28,325 nucleotides of DNA from Aurantiochytrium sp. KH105 (lineage: Eukaryota > Sar > Bigyra > Thraustochytrida > Thraustochytriidae): the NCBI GenBank assembly GCA_003116975.1, contig BGKB01000318.1, positions 1 to 28,325 of the forward strand. The letters are read 5' to 3'. The translations under genes were made by a program, and so were the position numbers. This document shows positions 1 to 9,270 of the stretch, piece by piece (the stretch's first letter is position 1; every line of letters begins with the position of its first letter). The notes under the pieces are model-generated. The model saw only the letters and a list, made by a program, of their open reading frames with translations. It had not been told where the DNA came from and made no database searches.

Positions 1-205
1 GAGTCCGAGAAGGATCTCGTGCACTTTTGGCGCGGGCGTGATCGACTTCCACGTCTGCCCTGCTGAGCACATCTAGCTGCGAAAGGGAGACACGGCCAAT
101 GTGGGCTTGGGCTTGGAGAGTTGTTCAAGAAGCTAGCCATAGCTAGCGAAGCTAGCCATCTAGCCGGCATGCTTCTCAGTGGATCCGTCTGCGGCTAAAG
201 GAGAT

Positions 206-580
206 CTATGTCCCTGCTGGTGGACTCGAACAACTTCTTCAAGAAGCTAGCAAATATGGTCCTACATTTTCACTGAGGTTGACTTTGCTTTCGGGGGAAA
301 TCCCAAAAGGGAGACATAAATTTGTTGAGAAGACTTGCCTCATTCACTCGGTCTGTCTGCTTGCCTGCCTGCCTGCCTGCTGCCTGCTAATCGGCTCGGC
401 TGCTCATGATGAAGCAAAGATTGTACTCCTCCTCCTTTGGTGGACCTGATGCTCACCGAGGTTGGATTTGCTTTCGGACGGGGAAAGCCTTGAAGGTAGA
501 TGCTGCTTGACATGACATGCTTCATTTCCTCGTGTGCGTGCCAATCGGCTTGGCTGTTCGTGAGCAAGACGACCACCGTG
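206..580. repeat. Degenerate tandem duplication, two units
   Basis: Two blocks share matching segments in the same order: GGTGGAC (about 220 and 440), CACTGAGGTT against CACCGAGGTT (271 and 454) followed by TTTGCTTTCGG in both, then AATCGGCTCGGCTG against AATCGGCTTGGCTG (389 and 543). The offset falls from about 183 to about 154 because the left unit carries an extra (CCTG)n expansion. Translation in one plus frame keeps partial similarity between units. This may be an old segmental duplication of a coding or repeat fragment. Confidence 0.5.
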
Positions 581-1054
581 GAATGAAATCAATTGATTGC
601 TACCCAGCCAGCACATCGATACCAATCTACCCATGAACAGTAAGAGCAGCGTCAATGTCGTCCATATAATCCCTCGAGCTAGCTTGCAGATCTTTTCATG
701 AGTTCGGCTGTTGTCCAAGTCCTACGCACAAAGGCCATGTTTGCCAGCCACTGAGCAACTTTAACACCACGGAACTAGGCTTCCTCAGCCAAGCTAGCAC
801 CGATTATGCAAGGCTTTACCATGCCCCCTTCGATCCGTTCATCTGGCTGCTGCCTCCTCTCTGGTTCATCCGAGTCCAAATCCGAACCCTTTTCTTCCAC
901 TCGGCGACAGCGGCGACGCCGATCCTTATCGATCCTGATGCACAAATGAAGGACACACGCTCCCGCGCCCTGGCTCTCCAAATCGTGCGGCCAAGACCTC
1001 ACGTCCTCGCCGCCTGGCTGGCCTCCCCCTCGCCCTCCTCCTCTTCCTCGCGGC

Positions 1055-1094
1055 CAGCAGCAGCAGCCGCAGCAGCAGCAGCAGCAGCAGCAGC
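1055..1094. repeat. (CAG)n trinucleotide microsatellite
   Basis: About 13 CAG units with one CCG interruption, upstream of the MYB gene. No coding frame through it is convincing, although frames on both strands are open because CAG repeats contain no stops. Confidence 0.85.
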
Positions 1095-1822
1095 GCGAAG
1101 AGCGCCTCCCCTTTCTTTCAAGTTCCCCCGTCGAGTTCCCCTGGCCGTGCGTGCGTGGGCCAGAGTGGCCTGGGACGAATTCCACCCAGCAGCGTAAAAG
1201 CGTCCGTTGTGCGCGTCGCGACGCGGCCGCAAAACGGATCGTCCCAGCTCCTGGCAGTGGAGGTCAGAGGGGGGACTCTATCTCTGCGCCGCCGACGTTG
1301 CTCCTGCTCATCACTGCAACCGCTATAGTCGCAGTGGTACAGCTGTCATCTTGCGAAAAATGCCGCTTTTGCTACGACCTAGCGCCTCTGGATTTACAAG
1401 GTGTATGTGGGGGACGGGGGGTGAAGGGCAGGAGCGGAGGCGTAAACGCGAACGGACCTCGGTGCCGCCCCTGTGTCTCCACTGCGTGCGGGTGCTTGGC
1501 AAAATCGCAGTCCCCGATTCTGCCTCGATCCCAGACCTTGAACGGAGCACAGGGGCAACTGCCACCGACAGACGCGCCGCGCCCGCCCGCGCACGAGCCC
1601 ATCCACGCGTCCGTGCGTCCGTCCGTCTGACGGCCTGTTTTCCCCGCCTTCGCTGTCCTTGCGTGCGTGCCTCGAGCGCGACGGCCCGGCGGCAACTTTG
1701 CCCTACCCTGACAGCGGCGGAGGAGGAAAAATTTGAGCCCCGCGAGTGGGCACTGACACGAAAAAGGGCTCTTTCACTCACGGTAGGCCAAAGTGGAGCA
1801 GAGGCCAAGCCATTCATCCAGC

Positions 1823-3904
1823 ATGGCTTCCGGTGACCCGGCCAGAGATTCCGCGCTCGAAGACAACACGCCGAGCCCGACAAACGTGCTCAAGGAGAGC
1901 AACAACGCATCGGCATCACACGCTTCCGCGACAAAGCTAAAGACCATGGAAGCCGCGCCAGCTCACCTCTCTACTGCTCAGGACGCCAAAAAGCACTTTA
2001 ATCCCGTCCATCACCAGAACCAGCAAGAAAACACCGTCACGGAGGCCCCCGGAAGCGAGTTCCAGACCAAGATGGAGGATGACAACGGAGCAGCTCCTAT
2101 CCCGCCCTGCGTCCCCTACAGCGCCGATGGTGACATTGCCAATTCCAGAATTTCCCAAAACCTTCCCGTGCCATCTCTCTCGGAGATCCCGCCAGGGCCA
2201 GATGAGAATGGCGAAGGCATGATGTCTCCGTCACTCGCGTCCACAACGCTCGTGACGCCCAACCCACTTACCCCGATGGCGTCCTTTGTGACGCCCGCAA
2301 AGTCACATATCGGCGCCGAAAACCAAGCCTCCTCCGCCGACAATGCTCAAGCAAGCATTATTGTAGCGACTGGCCCCGTCGGAGAAGGCGGAGTCCGGAA
2401 ACGCCGCGCAGGTCGACGCTGGACAGCTCACGAGGACTCTGTCCTCAAGGCCTTGGTCGAAAAGAACGGCCAGCGGCATTGGAAAAAGTGCGCCCGTGAA
2501 TTCCAGGAGATCTCTGGCTCGGTGCGGTCAGATGTACAATGCCTGCATCGATGGAACAAATGCCTGCGTCCTGGACTCGTCAAAGGACAGTGGTCCTCCG
2601 ACGAGGACGCCATCATCATCCAAATGATCAAGGAAAATGGCGGACACCACAATGTCAGGTGGAGCGTCATTGCCAAAAAGCTCAAAGGTCGCCTCGGGAA
2701 GCAGGTTCGCGAGCGTTGGATCAACCACCTTGATCCAAGCATCGTGAAGAAGGAGTGGGCTCCTGTAGAAGACGAAAAGCTCTACCAGCTGCAAAGGCGC
2801 TTCGGCAACCGCTGGAAATGGATTGCCGAGCTCATGCCCGGGCGATCCGAGAACGGCGTCAAGAATCGCTGGCACTCCATCAAGCCTTCCATGCTGGCCC
2901 GCAAAGACCAGGAGTCCGCCGGAGGGACGACCGTACTTTCCGTCCCCAAGAACCCAAACGCCGATCCGAAGGCCGTCGAGGCCACAGCGCGGACCATGAC
3001 CGCCGCTGCTGTGAACGCAGCCGTCAATGCCATCGCTTCCAAGCAGAACAAGAACAAGCGCGCTGCTCCTCGTAAGGGACGAAGCACGCCCAGTCGCAAA
3101 CGCGTGAAAAAGGACGCAGACGCCTCCGCTCTCAGCCCTTCGGAGCTGCCACGTGTCGGCACGCTCGCAGATCTTCTTTCCATTGGTCAGCAGTTTGCAG
3201 CAGCAGCGGACAAAAATCTGGCCACTGCGGCTGAGGGCGGCTCGAATATGAATTTGCAAGAGGTTGCCGAAAAGGCCAAAGAGCTTTTGCGCATGTCTGA
3301 ATCCTATCGTGAAATGGCCCGCGCGATGCTCGGTCAACAGAGCAAAGGTAAAAAGCCGGCCAACCCGACTTCGCCGCAGTTCAATGCCCATCTGCAGCAA
3401 GAGATTGCGAATCAGATTTCCAAACATTTCGGCGATCTTCAACATGCTGCAGCAGTTCCAGATGGCAAAGATGACAGTGCCGCTACTTCGTCGTCGTCGA
3501 CGACGACGGCGGCGACGCGAGCAAGCTATGGAGCGGGCGCGCCGCCTGCTGTGCAAACCTCAATTCAGAGCGCCGAAGCAGGCATTCAAGGTCCGTCACC
3601 AATGAGCAAGGACCCGGTTCTCTTTAGCAACTACCTTGACATGTTTGCGGACACCATTAAGAACAGCTCGCCAAGTGCGGGCTTTGTCAGCAACAAAGCC
3701 ACACCTACGTCTGCAGCTGGCACGCCCGGCGGATCGGCCTCGGCATCAGCCTCGTCTGCAACAACGCCCACAGTTGCTGGTATCACCAGCGGTGACAACA
3801 AGACTCAAGAGAGCGCTGGCAAACAGACTTGCCTCACCCCTTACGAACTGCTTGCTGCAGCTGCGGCTGTCGCTCAGCACAACGAACAGCCCTCCGCAGC
3901 CTAG
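1823..3904 (+). CDS. Three-repeat MYB (3R-MYB, c-Myb-like) transcription factor
   Basis: Encodes 693 residues, intronless. The DNA-binding region holds three tandem MYB repeats with the expected tryptophans: R1 W200/W220/W244, R2 W257/W280/W299, R3 W312/W331/W350. Signatures of the 3R-MYB class are visible, such as DVQCLHRW at the end of R1, GKQVRERW in R2 and PGRSENGVKNRW in R3. In animals and plants this class binds MYB (often MSA-type) promoter elements and controls cell-cycle genes; that role here is inferred. R1 has a longer W2-W3 spacing (24) and R2 a small insertion (GGHHN). The N-terminus (1-195) is acidic/Ser/Pro-rich. The C-terminus is low-complexity with a basic patch near 415-430 (KKKR-like, possible NLS), a Ser/Thr run near 556 and Ala-rich stretches, typical of activation regions. 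The start is the first ATG in frame; the frame is open upstream only by a GTG at 1793. A nuclear location is expected. Confidence 0.92.
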   Translation: MASGDPARDSALEDNTPSPTNVLKESNNASASHASATKLKTMEAAPAHLSTAQDAKKHFNPVHHQNQQENTVTEAPGSEFQTKMEDDNGAAPIPPCVPYSADGDIANSRISQNLPVPSLSEIPPGPDENGEGMMSPSLASTTLVTPNPLTPMASFVTPAKSHIGAENQASSADNAQASIIVATGPVGEGGVRKRRAGRRWTAHEDSVLKALVEKNGQRHWKKCAREFQEISGSVRSDVQCLHRWNKCLRPGLVKGQWSSDEDAIIIQMIKENGGHHNVRWSVIAKKLKGRLGKQVRERWINHLDPSIVKKEWAPVEDEKLYQLQRRFGNRWKWIAELMPGRSENGVKNRWHSIKPSMLARKDQESAGGTTVLSVPKNPNADPKAVEATARTMTAAAVNAAVNAIASKQNKNKRAAPRKGRSTPSRKRVKKDADASALSPSELPRVGTLADLLSIGQQFAAAADKNLATAAEGGSNMNLQEVAEKAKELLRMSESYREMARAMLGQQSKGKKPANPTSPQFNAHLQQEIANQISKHFGDLQHAAAVPDGKDDSAATSSSSTTTAATRASYGAGAPPAVQTSIQSAEAGIQGPSPMSKDPVLFSNYLDMFADTIKNSSPSAGFVSNKATPTSAAGTPGGSASASASSATTPTVAGITSGDNKTQESAGKQTCLTPYELLAAAAAVAQHNEQPSAA

Positions 3905-4468
3905 AATTTTCTAGTCTCTATCTTGTTGCAATCGTGACATAGATGACCTCGACCGGGACGCCCTCTTATATAAAGAGGAAAGCGTTCGATTGGGGCGCAC
4001 TTGTTGGCACCATATACAAATCACTCTTCAAAGAACACAGACATCGTACACACCACCGAAACAAACAAGATTGGAATGGACCCTGATATGATCTTTCCTT
4101 GCCGCTGCCCCCTGAGCCTGCCTGCACCTTGCCTTGACTTGTCCCCTCTCTAAATTGAAAAAAAGAGCAATAAAGAAGATGCATTTACGCCCTACTCTCA
4201 CGTCCATTGATGAGATTTATCGGGCCGTCTCAACCGCTGACTGGCCGTACGCTTCTTGTTCTCTTTTTCTTCTTCTTGTTGCTCTTCGTTGTGTCAACTT
4301 GGCCTAGTGACGATGAAACAACGTGAGATGAAAGACTTGCTTGAAGACTTCCCGTTGCCTCGTCAAAATAAAAATAAAAACAAAAATTGGAAACCCTGGG
4401 CAGACCGAGGCAGACCAACATTCTCGTATCCAACAGAACGGGTTGAGACGAGACATCAACGTCCCGCC
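3905..4468. other. MYB 3' UTR and PPTase 5' region
   Basis: Contains a perfect short hairpin around 3962-3978 (CCTCTT / AAGAGG with an AT loop) that includes TATATAAA, and a poly(A)-signal-like AATAAA at 4169. A pyrimidine-rich run (4253-4280) and an A-rich run (4367-4387) lie just before the PPTase. No further gene is seen. Confidence 0.6.
4169..4174 (+). promoter_or_regulatory. Candidate poly(A) signal of the MYB gene
   Basis: AATAAA about 265 bases after the MYB stop codon, on the sense strand, in an A-rich setting. Whether this organism uses the metazoan hexamer is not known from the window. Confidence 0.4.
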
Positions 4469-4885
4469 ATGCGTGTGCTAGGCATTGGCGTTGACCTCGC
4501 GCACGTGCCACGGTTTGAGCGCTCATTTGCAAGGTTTGGACTGCGCTTTACGCGCAAGTTTCTACACGCCAACGAGCTGGCGAGCATGGAGCGCCAGGCC
4601 AAACTTGTCAGCGACGCCACCGCACGCGCGCGCTTTCTGGCCTCAAGATGGGCTGCCAAGGAGGCCGCCTTTAAGGCCTTTGGACCAAGCTCGCCGCGGT
4701 TGCTTTTCACGGACATCGAGGTCGCTCCAGCAGGGTCAGGCGGTGGGCCCAGTCTCCACCTTCATGGTCTGGCCAAAACGCGGGCGCTGGATAAGGGCGT
4801 CGAGGAAATTTTCCTCTCCTTGTCGCACGATGGCGAATATGCCTTTGCACAAGTCCTTTTGCAAGGTGGAAGTTGTTCTCGATGA
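4469..4885 (+). CDS. acpS: Holo-ACP synthase (AcpS-type 4'-phosphopantetheinyl transferase)
   Basis: A 138-residue protein, the usual length for stand-alone AcpS. It would transfer 4'-phosphopantetheine from CoA to a serine of acyl carrier protein. Family motifs are visible: GIGVDLAHVPRFE at 5-17 with the metal-binding Asp9, then the helix FLASRWAAKEAAFKAFG at 56-72 with Lys64-Glu65, and the C-terminal strand FLSLSHDGEYAFA at 115-127. Likely partners are mitochondrial or plastid ACP, type-II fatty-acid synthase, or the ACP domains of a polyketide/PUFA synthase. The frame is open upstream and includes in-frame ATGs at 4313 and 4328, so a 190-residue form with an N-terminal extension (possible organelle targeting) cannot be excluded. 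The ATG at 4469 is preferred because homology starts there and the upstream sequence is A-rich low-complexity. The gene converges on the RCC1 gene, with 94 bases between stops. Confidence 0.88.
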   Translation: MRVLGIGVDLAHVPRFERSFARFGLRFTRKFLHANELASMERQAKLVSDATARARFLASRWAAKEAAFKAFGPSSPRLLFTDIEVAPAGSGGGPSLHLHGLAKTRALDKGVEEIFLSLSHDGEYAFAQVLLQGGSCSR

Positions 4886-4979
4886 TACTTCTACACAAAC
4901 AAGACGACGCAAAGCCGGTCACCTGAATGAACGTTTACACATTTGTTTCTTTAGGGAGGGCAAGCAAGGCTGGCTATGA

Positions 4980-7900
4980 CTATTGTTTGCAATCTTCGTC
5001 CTCTGGCGGCTCGAGCACGGTAAAAGTATTTCGGACCGTCTCTGCGGTCCCGTCGAGGTCGCTCCCATCCTGCATCTCGGCGTCTTCAGAACGCAAAGTC
5101 TCTTCGAGGTATGGGGGAAAATCGACACCGTTCAACGCGACGGAAATCTCGTATACGCCCGCATGCTGGAACCTCGGCATCGTACACTGTACCGTGCGAC
5201 TCGTGGCTGAAGCTTCTGTGTTCCCAGAATCTTCGTCCTCACTGTCGGACGTGCGCGCAGGCACATCGTGGATATGTCCGAGAAGACGATGCGTGAACCT
5301 TAACGTTGTGCGAGCGGAGACTTGCGGAAGAGAAAACGGTGACGTCACTTGAACCGTGCAAATTTCATCGGGCTCTCCGCCGTCGGCGTCCGCGACGGCA
5401 GAAAGCGACGAGTCGTTTGCTGGGTCAGAACTTGCGAGCGTCAGAAGTTTTTCGGAGGGTTCGACTGATGTGACCTGCGGATGAGCAAAGAGCTCAAGAG
5501 ATCCAGGAAATTGATGCACAAAGTCTCGTCCATTCAGGGCCACAAGTACGTTCAGCTCGACGGGTAGCAAGTCTGCGCGAGCTGCCTCCTGGGCGGCGTG
5601 GGTTTCCGCGAGCTGCCTTGCCTCCGTCGTTGCAGTTTCTCTCGCTGCTCTTGCATCGTCATCCTCTGCATCGGGGTCCTCGGGCGCTTCGGGGAGTGGG
5701 TTTTCGTCGAGGTATTCTTGCAGGATCTGCGCTTGAAGTTGCTGCCGCATAAATTCTCGCACCTTTGCGTAGAGATCGCTCAGATCACCCGTGGAGCATA
5801 CGATCAGCGAGGACTCCTTGGTGATGCAGATCTGGTTCGATTGGACTGCCGGGAACGAAGACCTCTGTGGCGAGGAGAAGGCTACGATGGGCTCCGCCTC
5901 CGAGTAAATCCAACCCGCGTGCTCTTCTGAGGTCGATATCTCGACTTCACCGCCACACGCGGGAAGTGCAAGCGGACGAGGTGCTTCGAGCTGTCCTGCA
6001 AAGTACACGAGAGGACCGGAACCCGTGACCCACGATTGGCCATCGTCAAAAGTAATGGCGATTTGAAATGGAAGCAGTCCCCATCCCTGGCCATTGGGAA
6101 GGACATCTGGTCCGAGTCGTGGAGCATCAAAGCTCACTTTTGTGAGTTCTGCGTTCGTCTTTGCTGGAAGCTCAAACTGCAGTGAGCTTTCCGCGACATC
6201 GTGTAGGCTTTTCATTCGCATCCGCACTGCGTCCGTATGTTCTGGCACAAGTCCAGTGACGGAAAGCTGAATGGGCTCAAGCTCGATCGCAGAGTCGGAC
6301 TTTGCTACGCACGGAAGACCTCGAGGGAACATGTGCGTAATGCAAGGTCTTGAAAGAACGCATGTCCGGACCGACTCTGGCAAATGTGCAGTGGAGGCAA
6401 ACGAGATGCCATTGAGCGAGACAGCGATCTCTGCCACACAAGACGTCGCTTCGGGCCCAACGAGAGCGTCGATTGCTTCGTTAATCGCAAAAGTGGCCTC
6501 GGCTTGAACTTTCTCGTCTGCGGAGACTTCGTCTGCCGGCAAACCCAATTCACGGTCTTCCTCTTCGCCTGATGGCGCTTGCCGCCGGACTGTTGCGGGC
6601 ACGATAAATTCCTTGCCGGTGTTGGGGATGGAAAGACGAAGACAGACTTCGGGCATTGCATAGAGCCCAGTGGCCTCCATAGTGATTGTCCTCAACTGCT
6701 GGTGGTCCTCGACGGCGCATGAAAAGACGCGAGGGGCCGCCGACTGCAAAGTGCATGGCTCAGTGTAAATGTAAAAGATTTCATCGGTCGTGAATGTGGA
6801 CCCATCCACAGCCACTTGGACAAGAACGATGCCTGACAACGGACATGGCGGAGCGACGCACTTGATGTGCCCCGTTACGGGATCGAATTCACCAGGAACA
6901 ATCTGAGTTTCGCGTGGGTCCGAGGGTGCAGCGTTGGACTGACTGGACTCCGAACTGACTCCAGACGCATTGTCATCGAGATCGAGGCCGTCATCGCTCA
7001 GGTCCGGGTCGTTCTCATCCTCGTTGCGTCCAGCCTCGGATCCTGCCCCAATCGCGGCGTCTTCATCCGTTTCTTTGCGCTGCATCGGCACAAAACGGAC
7101 CTTGATGCAACCGGACTCCCAGAACCCGACGCCGCCAATGGCAATTTCATGGCCGCCCTCGAGTGGCCCATTGCTCGGATGAACGCTGGACGCAAGCGTG
7201 GGAATAACAACAATGGCTCCCGCGTTTGGCGAGACTTGCCCAAGTGCAATGCGAGCATTCGGTTTGTCTTCTCGAACAACCAATTTCTGCGGCCCAGCCA
7301 GCTTGTGGCCATAGCCCCACGTATAGGGAATCCCGTCGACAGAGGTTGCACTAGAAGCATGTCCGCATGCCGAGACGCTCGCAATAGGTGGTAGGCAGGA
7401 AACGGGAAGCTCTGTCGGTGCGCTGCGCGAATCGAAGTCGCCGAGACCGAGCTGGCCGTGCGCATTAAGGCCCCAAGCAAGGATACCTCCGGCCTCATTG
7501 AGGGCAAGAACATGGGCATCACCGCAAGCGATGCCGACAAAGACGTCTTTACCTTGCTGATTCTTACACGGCTCCTCGCTGGCCTTGCTCGTGGAAAGTG
7601 TGGAAAAGTCAAGCTGCGCCACAGGGCTCGAGCTGCCCTCTTGTGACGCTGCGTCAGCTTGACAAGAGTCTTTGGTCGATTCGACTTGTTGGTCCCCCGT
7701 GCAAGAGGCTTCCGCTTCTTCGGAGTGGACAGTGACATCATCATCATCTTCACCAAGCTGCTTCGATGCCATTTGATCCTGATGAGCGGCTTCGATGCGT
7801 TCGTCGCCCTCATTGCTAATGGTGTCGATTTGCGTTCCGCAGAGAGCGTCTCGAGCAGATGCAGGGAGTACGTCAAGATAGTCTTCTACGGTTTCGTTTG

Positions 7901-8735
7901 CGGCCTTTACGCGGCCATTTTTGGCTGTGCCGTCTTGTGAACTCGAAGCTTGTGCAGAGGACCGTGCTGTCTCCTCTCGCGTGGATGGACCAATCACACG
8001 GCGTGGAATTGTTCGCGCGGTGCAGCGGCCCGTGCCGAGCTGGCCGCAGAGCCCCTGGCCCCATGTCCACACTGCTCCTGAGCTATCAAGCGCGGCGGAA
8101 AAGTGAGCACCGCAGGCGATGGCTGTAATGCGGACACGATGAAGACCTTGAACCATTTTGGGGACAAGACGGAAGGCGCGGTGAGGCTGTGATTTGAGAT
8201 TGACTTCGTATGCAAGGCCTTGACCAATTTGGCCCTCGAGACCACGACCCCAAGAGTAGACTGCTCCCGTGGAAGAAAGTGCAAGACCATGGCCTTGTCC
8301 GCATGCCACCTGGTGAATGCTATGCGGCTCCATACTCGCGACTGCTTCAGGCAAGGCCGACCCGCGTGTGTGTCCAAGGCCAAGGTGGCCTTGGTCGCCA
8401 TTTCCCCATGTGTATAATCGCTCGTCTTCGAGGCCGATACCAGCTGCAAAATCATCTCCAAGAGCCAGCGATGCGAGACTGACATCACTCAAGACTTGTC
8501 CAGAATCAAGGTCGTGCGCCACGCCTTGGTCATCGAGAGCGACATTGAGGTTTTTGCGGCTGCAGTACACTTGAACAATTTTCATGCCTCGCACAGAAGC
8601 GGCCGTTCGCCGTTCTTCGCCGTCCGCAATGAAGACCTCACCGAGGACGCCGGGTCCATTGTCCTCGTCAAGCTGTACTCGTGAGCTAAGCCCTCCAGTT
8701 CGCGCTGTAGCGAGCGGGTCAAGAGGACCGTCCAT
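4980..8735 (-). CDS. RCC1-repeat protein with multiple IPT/TIG-like domains
   Basis: Encodes 1251 residues, intronless. The ATG at 8735 is chosen; the frame continues upstream only through a Cys/Arg-rich stretch opened by GTG. Residues about 95-250 and 397-510 carry RCC1 propeller repeats, for example LYTWGNGDQGHLGLG (107-121), VYSWGRGLEGQIGQG, VWTWGQGLCGQLGTG and ILAWGLNAHGQLGLG, each followed by CG-x-x-H positions. A Ser/Glu/Asp-rich insert of about 145 residues splits the propeller. An IPT/TIG-like domain follows (SSVHPSNGPLEGGHEI at 516-531). The end-strand motif V-x-x-NG-x-x-F recurs (VAVDGSTF, VSLNGISF, VALNGRDF, VALNGVDF), suggesting four or so immunoglobulin-like IPT domains. An acidic linker (about 560-615) and a helical Ala/Glu/Gln-rich segment lie between them. 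RCC1 propellers act as GEFs for small GTPases or as protein-binding platforms, and IPT domains bind protein or DNA; the role here is unknown. No transmembrane segment is evident. Confidence 0.88.
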   Translation of the reverse strand: MDGPLDPLATARTGGLSSRVQLDEDNGPGVLGEVFIADGEERRTAASVRGMKIVQVYCSRKNLNVALDDQGVAHDLDSGQVLSDVSLASLALGDDFAAGIGLEDERLYTWGNGDQGHLGLGHTRGSALPEAVASMEPHSIHQVACGQGHGLALSSTGAVYSWGRGLEGQIGQGLAYEVNLKSQPHRAFRLVPKMVQGLHRVRITAIACGAHFSAALDSSGAVWTWGQGLCGQLGTGRCTARTIPRRVIGPSTREETARSSAQASSSQDGTAKNGRVKAANETVEDYLDVLPASARDALCGTQIDTISNEGDERIEAAHQDQMASKQLGEDDDDVTVHSEEAEASCTGDQQVESTKDSCQADAASQEGSSSPVAQLDFSTLSTSKASEEPCKNQQGKDVFVGIACGDAHVLALNEAGGILAWGLNAHGQLGLGDFDSRSAPTELPVSCLPPIASVSACGHASSATSVDGIPYTWGYGHKLAGPQKLVVREDKPNARIALGQVSPNAGAIVVIPTLASSVHPSNGPLEGGHEIAIGGVGFWESGCIKVRFVPMQRKETDEDAAIGAGSEAGRNEDENDPDLSDDGLDLDDNASGVSSESSQSNAAPSDPRETQIVPGEFDPVTGHIKCVAPPCPLSGIVLVQVAVDGSTFTTDEIFYIYTEPCTLQSAAPRVFSCAVEDHQQLRTITMEATGLYAMPEVCLRLSIPNTGKEFIVPATVRRQAPSGEEEDRELGLPADEVSADEKVQAEATFAINEAIDALVGPEATSCVAEIAVSLNGISFASTAHLPESVRTCVLSRPCITHMFPRGLPCVAKSDSAIELEPIQLSVTGLVPEHTDAVRMRMKSLHDVAESSLQFELPAKTNAELTKVSFDAPRLGPDVLPNGQGWGLLPFQIAITFDDGQSWVTGSGPLVYFAGQLEAPRPLALPACGGEVEISTSEEHAGWIYSEAEPIVAFSSPQRSSFPAVQSNQICITKESSLIVCSTGDLSDLYAKVREFMRQQLQAQILQEYLDENPLPEAPEDPDAEDDDARAARETATTEARQLAETHAAQEAARADLLPVELNVLVALNGRDFVHQFPGSLELFAHPQVTSVEPSEKLLTLASSDPANDSSLSAVADADGGEPDEICTVQVTSPFSLPQVSARTTLRFTHRLLGHIHDVPARTSDSEDEDSGNTEASATSRTVQCTMPRFQHAGVYEISVALNGVDFPPYLEETLRSEDAEMQDGSDLDGTAETVRNTFTVLEPPEDEDCKQ

Positions 8736-9270
8736 GGTGCGCTGTAATGCCAAGGCCGCACGCCAACGAGCTGTCCAGGTGATTCGCCTTTGGCTGCAGC
8801 AGCACGAGCGCGAGCACCTGATGCGTTGTAGCAGCGTAGAAAAGCAAAAACAATGGACACGAAAGTTTAAAATGGAAATAGAGGCGCCCGCACACACACT
8901 CGCTCAATCGCTCAATCGATCACCCGCTCACTACGTACGATTGGCCATGCGTGTGTCGCTAGCACGACCTCGCGATTCTTACCTCTTTTCGAGGCCGTAC
9001 TTGAGAGCGAGCCGTTACGGCAACTTGCGTTTCGCACACCGCGGCTTGGAAGGGGCCATCGGTGGCGCGCAGAGAGAGCGACGGACACCGGTGGGGCGGG
9101 GCGCGCGTGCACGTACAAGCATCAGTATCGCTTCGCGGGGTGCAGGTTGAAGGTGCGCGCGCGCGTGGCTGGCCCTGGTCTGGGTCCGAACAGAGCTCGC
9201 GGACGTCTCTTTCCGCTTCGCGCGGGGTAGCGCGAGGGAGTGAAGGCCTGCTTGCACCGAGCGACCGACC
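8736..9270. other. Divergent promoter region, RCC1 gene / L10K-like gene
   Basis: 535 bases between two start codons pointing away from each other, so both promoters must lie here. The half next to the L10K-like gene is rich in CpG and alternating GCGCGC (near 9155). No TATA box is obvious. The open frames that cross it on both strands show no family resemblance. Confidence 0.6.

Larger units (their letters stand above)
1..1822. other. Gene-poor left flank and MYB 5' region
   Basis: No gene can be called with confidence here. The first 800 bases hold six copies of the palindrome GCTAGC (132, 142, 151, 246, 678, 793) and a degenerate tandem duplication (about 206-430 against 435-580). A stop-to-stop reading frame without ATG runs 156-449 on the plus strand and is preceded by an acceptor-like TTCTCAG ending at 179; it could be a terminal exon of a gene to the left, or chance. 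From about 950 the sequence becomes GC-rich with a CAG/CTG run. The open frames that cross 946-1883 on both strands are low-complexity and look like by-products of high GC. The stretch nearest 1822 is presumably promoter and 5' UTR of the MYB gene. Confidence 0.6.

Noticed and set aside
946..1883. Open frames of 80-209 codons on both strands
   Set aside because: Overlap each other, low complexity, no family resemblance; run into the MYB 5' region.
3962..3978. Hairpin as transcription terminator
   Set aside because: Rho-independent termination does not apply to polymerase II genes; kept only as part of the spacer description.
4204..4240. C/D-like TTGATGA and CTGA pair
   Set aside because: Only about 27 bases apart, too short for a snoRNA, and the C box is imperfect.
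8736..8897. Upstream extension of the RCC1 protein by 54 residues
   Set aside because: Opened by GTG, Cys/Arg-rich, no homology; the first ATG is at 8735.
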